Part shown: one piece after another, positions 13,405 through 15,137 of the stretch | Layout: each line of letters opens with the position of its first letter | Position numbering within the stretch: the stretch's first letter is position 1 | NCBI GenBank assembly: GCA_913044255.1 | Contig: CAJWOI010000024.1 | Location: forward strand, 1-15,137 | Direction: 5' to 3' | Length of the DNA: 15,137 nucleotides | DNA from: an uncultured Alphaproteobacteria bacterium | Lineage (GTDB): Bacteria; Pseudomonadota; Alphaproteobacteria; UBA7887 | Position numbers and translations under genes: made by a program | Notes under the pieces: generated by a model | The model's database searches: none | What the model saw: the letters and a program-made list of their open reading frames with translations, nothing else | Told to the model about the DNA's origin: nothing

Positions 13405-14964
13405 TTATCCGTCTGAAAACTCGTCTGCAACAAAACGCGGAAACACACCTACAGGTTTGGGTATGGCTTGACCAGCAAGTATCCGTTTATTCGCACCAAG
13501 TGAAGAAAATGTTCGAAATCCTGCTGGAACCCCTAATTGATTTAGCATCTTGCCTCCCGCATTCGGCATAAAAGGCTGAATCAAAATAGCGATATTTCGA
13601 AGAGACTCAGCAAGAGTATACAGGACTGTATTCATTCGAATAGGATCGGTTTTCTTGAGCGCCCACGGCGCTTCGTGGTCTACATAAATGTTAGATGTGC
13701 GGATGACAGCCCAGATTTTTTCTAATGCATCATGACATGCCTGTTGCTTCATTGAATCCCTAACTTGTTGCAATAAATCATCCACTTGCGACAAAAGAAT
13801 CTGATCATCATCTGAAAACGAAGCCGGAACCGGAATTTCTGCATCACAGTTTCTATGAATCATGGAAAGAACTCTTTGCACTAAATTTCCTAAATCATTG
13901 GAGAGGTCACTGTTTATGCGATGAATAAGCGCCGTCTTGGAAAAATCTCCATCATTCCCAAAGGGAACTTCTCTAAGAAGAAAGTATCGTACTTGGTCAA
14001 GCCCAAACACATCCACCAAATTGAATGGTTCCACAACATTTTGGATGCTTTTTGACATTTTTTCTCCCTCCACGGTCCACCAACCATGCGCAAACACTCT
14101 GGAGGGTGGGACAATTCCCGCAGACATTAGAAATGCTGGCCAATACACTGCGTGAAATCTAAGAATGTCCTTTCCTACAACGTGGAGCGCTGTTGGCCAA
14201 AAGGTTTTAAATACATTTGATTTTAAATCTGGATAACCTGTTGCTGTTAAGTAGTTGGTAAGCGCGTCCAACCACACATACATGATGTGATCTTCGTTTT
14301 CCGGCACCGGTACTCCCCACTTAAAACTAGTACGAGAGACTGATAAATCCTGAAGCCCACCAGAGACAAAGCTCACGACCTCATTGCGTCTTGATTGTGG
14401 TAATATGAAATTGGCATTCTCTTCGTAAAACTTTATCAACGGTTTTTGCCAACGGGAAAGACGAAAAAAATAACTTGGCTCTTCAACCCATTCAACTGGT
14501 GCTCCGGAAGGAGCTAGCCGTTCCCCTACCCCACCGTCTGTCAATTCCACTTCGGAAAAAAATGCCTCGTCACGAACCGAATACCACCCGGAATAACTCC
14601 CTAAGTAAATGTCACCAGATTTGACTAAAGCAGTCCAGATCGCTTGCGCGGCCTCTATATGGCGTTGCTCAGTAGTGCGAATAAAATCATCATTACTTAT
14701 TTCGAACTTTGCAGTTAAATCACGAAATCTCTGCGATACCTGATTAGTGAAATCCGCTGGCGACTGGCCAGCAGCCTGGGCAGATTTTTCGACCTTTTGA
14801 CCGTGTTCATCCGTACCAGTTAAAAATAACACTTTTTTCCCGTCCAAACGCATAAAACGTGCCAATGCGTCACAGGCTATTGTCGTGTAGGCATGCCCGA
14901 GATGTGGCACATCATTTACATAATAAATTGGCGTGGTAATGAAGTAGCTATCAATAGCAGGCAT
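13405..14964 (-). CDS. metG: Methionyl-tRNA synthetase
   Basis: Class I aminoacyl-tRNA synthetase (519 residues) that charges methionine onto tRNAMet. The ATP-binding signatures are HLGH at 21-24 (HIGH motif) and KMSKS at 302-306. The connective region (about 118-165, GSYSGWYSVRDEAFF to EEPSYFFRL) has no cysteine pairs, so this is the form without a zinc knuckle. The anticodon-binding helical domain occupies about 360-519. No C-terminal tRNA-binding extension is present, consistent with short alphaproteobacterial MetRS. The ATG is preceded by GAAGA. The gene lies 37 bases after the stop of holB and 24 bases before tatD, a conserved block. Confidence 0.96.
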   Translation of the reverse strand: MPAIDSYFITTPIYYVNDVPHLGHAYTTIACDALARFMRLDGKKVLFLTGTDEHGQKVEKSAQAAGQSPADFTNQVSQRFRDLTAKFEISNDDFIRTTEQRHIEAAQAIWTALVKSGDIYLGSYSGWYSVRDEAFFSEVELTDGGVGERLAPSGAPVEWVEEPSYFFRLSRWQKPLIKFYEENANFILPQSRRNEVVSFVSGGLQDLSVSRTSFKWGVPVPENEDHIMYVWLDALTNYLTATGYPDLKSNVFKTFWPTALHVVGKDILRFHAVYWPAFLMSAGIVPPSRVFAHGWWTVEGEKMSKSIQNVVEPFNLVDVFGLDQVRYFLLREVPFGNDGDFSKTALIHRINSDLSNDLGNLVQRVLSMIHRNCDAEIPVPASFSDDDQILLSQVDDLLQQVRDSMKQQACHDALEKIWAVIRTSNIYVDHEAPWALKKTDPIRMNTVLYTLAESLRNIAILIQPFMPNAGGKMLNQLGVPAGFRTFSSLGANKRILAGQAIPKPVGVFPRFVADEFSDG

Positions 14965-15000
14965 GTTCTTCAGGTGTTAACCTTATATGGCAGGGAGAAA

Positions 15001-15137
15001 TTATGGTTGTACGAGGTCACTGATAGCTGTGTACGCTGAGAACATCACCTGTTTTCGATCTAAACGAATTTGCTCAGCGCGATGAGAAAGATTGCCAATG
15101 TTCTCCCACAGCTCTGCCCAATTATCAAGTCTGCTTG
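15001..15137 (-). CDS. holB: DNA polymerase III subunit delta', C-terminal fragment
   Basis: Partial gene: 44 codons and a TAA stop are inside the window, and the rest lies beyond the right edge. The visible end (LDNWAELWENIGNLSHRAEQ followed by IRLDRKQVMFSAYTAI) matches the C-terminus of alphaproteobacterial delta' clamp-loader subunits, which carry the pattern W-x-x-I-x-x-L/F-x-R-A-E-x-x-x-L-D-R-K-Q-V. The position just upstream of metG and tatD fits the conserved holB-metG-tatD order. The assignment rests on the tail motif and context only. Confidence 0.75.
   Translation of the reverse strand, partial: SRLDNWAELWENIGNLSHRAEQIRLDRKQVMFSAYTAISDLVQP

Overview
The window looks like chromosomal core DNA from an alphaproteobacterium with a moderate-to-low G+C content. 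This rests on the gene order ntrX-trkA-trkH-dat-hfq-hflX, a holB-metG-tatD block, a groESL operon with a CIRCE operator, a promoter matching the alphaproteobacterial consensus CTTGAC-N17-CTATAT, and a short methionyl-tRNA synthetase of the form without zinc-binding cysteines. No transposase, integrase, phage gene, CRISPR array, rRNA or tRNA was seen. The genus cannot be set from the sequence alone.

Left part (1-7012, all + strand): the response regulator NtrX is followed by the potassium-uptake pair TrkA (cytosolic NAD-binding regulator) and TrkH (membrane channel), a class IV (D-amino-acid type) aminotransferase, the RNA chaperone Hfq and the ribosome-associated GTPase HflX. Spacing is tight from ntrX to dat and from hfq to hflX. 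A 266-base gap before hfq suggests a separate transcription start there. NtrX lacks the GAFTGA loop and has Gln in place of the Walker B Glu.

Middle (7013-11197, + strand): a heat-shock unit made of promoter, CIRCE, groES, groEL and a strong intrinsic terminator. Then come two metabolic genes, an MhpD-type hydratase and a beta-hydroxyacid dehydrogenase. They are separated by 265 bases of non-coding DNA rich in inverted repeats, some of which are mutually exclusive. This is the best candidate in the window for an undescribed regulatory element.

Right part (11232-15137, all - strand, convergent with the rest): in transcription order, the 3' end of holB (DNA polymerase III delta'), metG, tatD, a possible 38-codon ORF whose start overlaps the tatD stop, a small predicted membrane protein of unknown function, and mazG. 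In many alphaproteobacteria mazG follows hflX directly. Here groESL and two catabolic genes lie between, and mazG points the other way, so the region appears rearranged.

Overall this is a housekeeping region (potassium uptake, RNA-based regulation, protein folding, nucleotide and tRNA quality control). No clear new multi-gene system was found. The items most worth checking are the structured leader at 10054-10318, the altered NtrX ATPase site, and the small genes between tatD and mazG.
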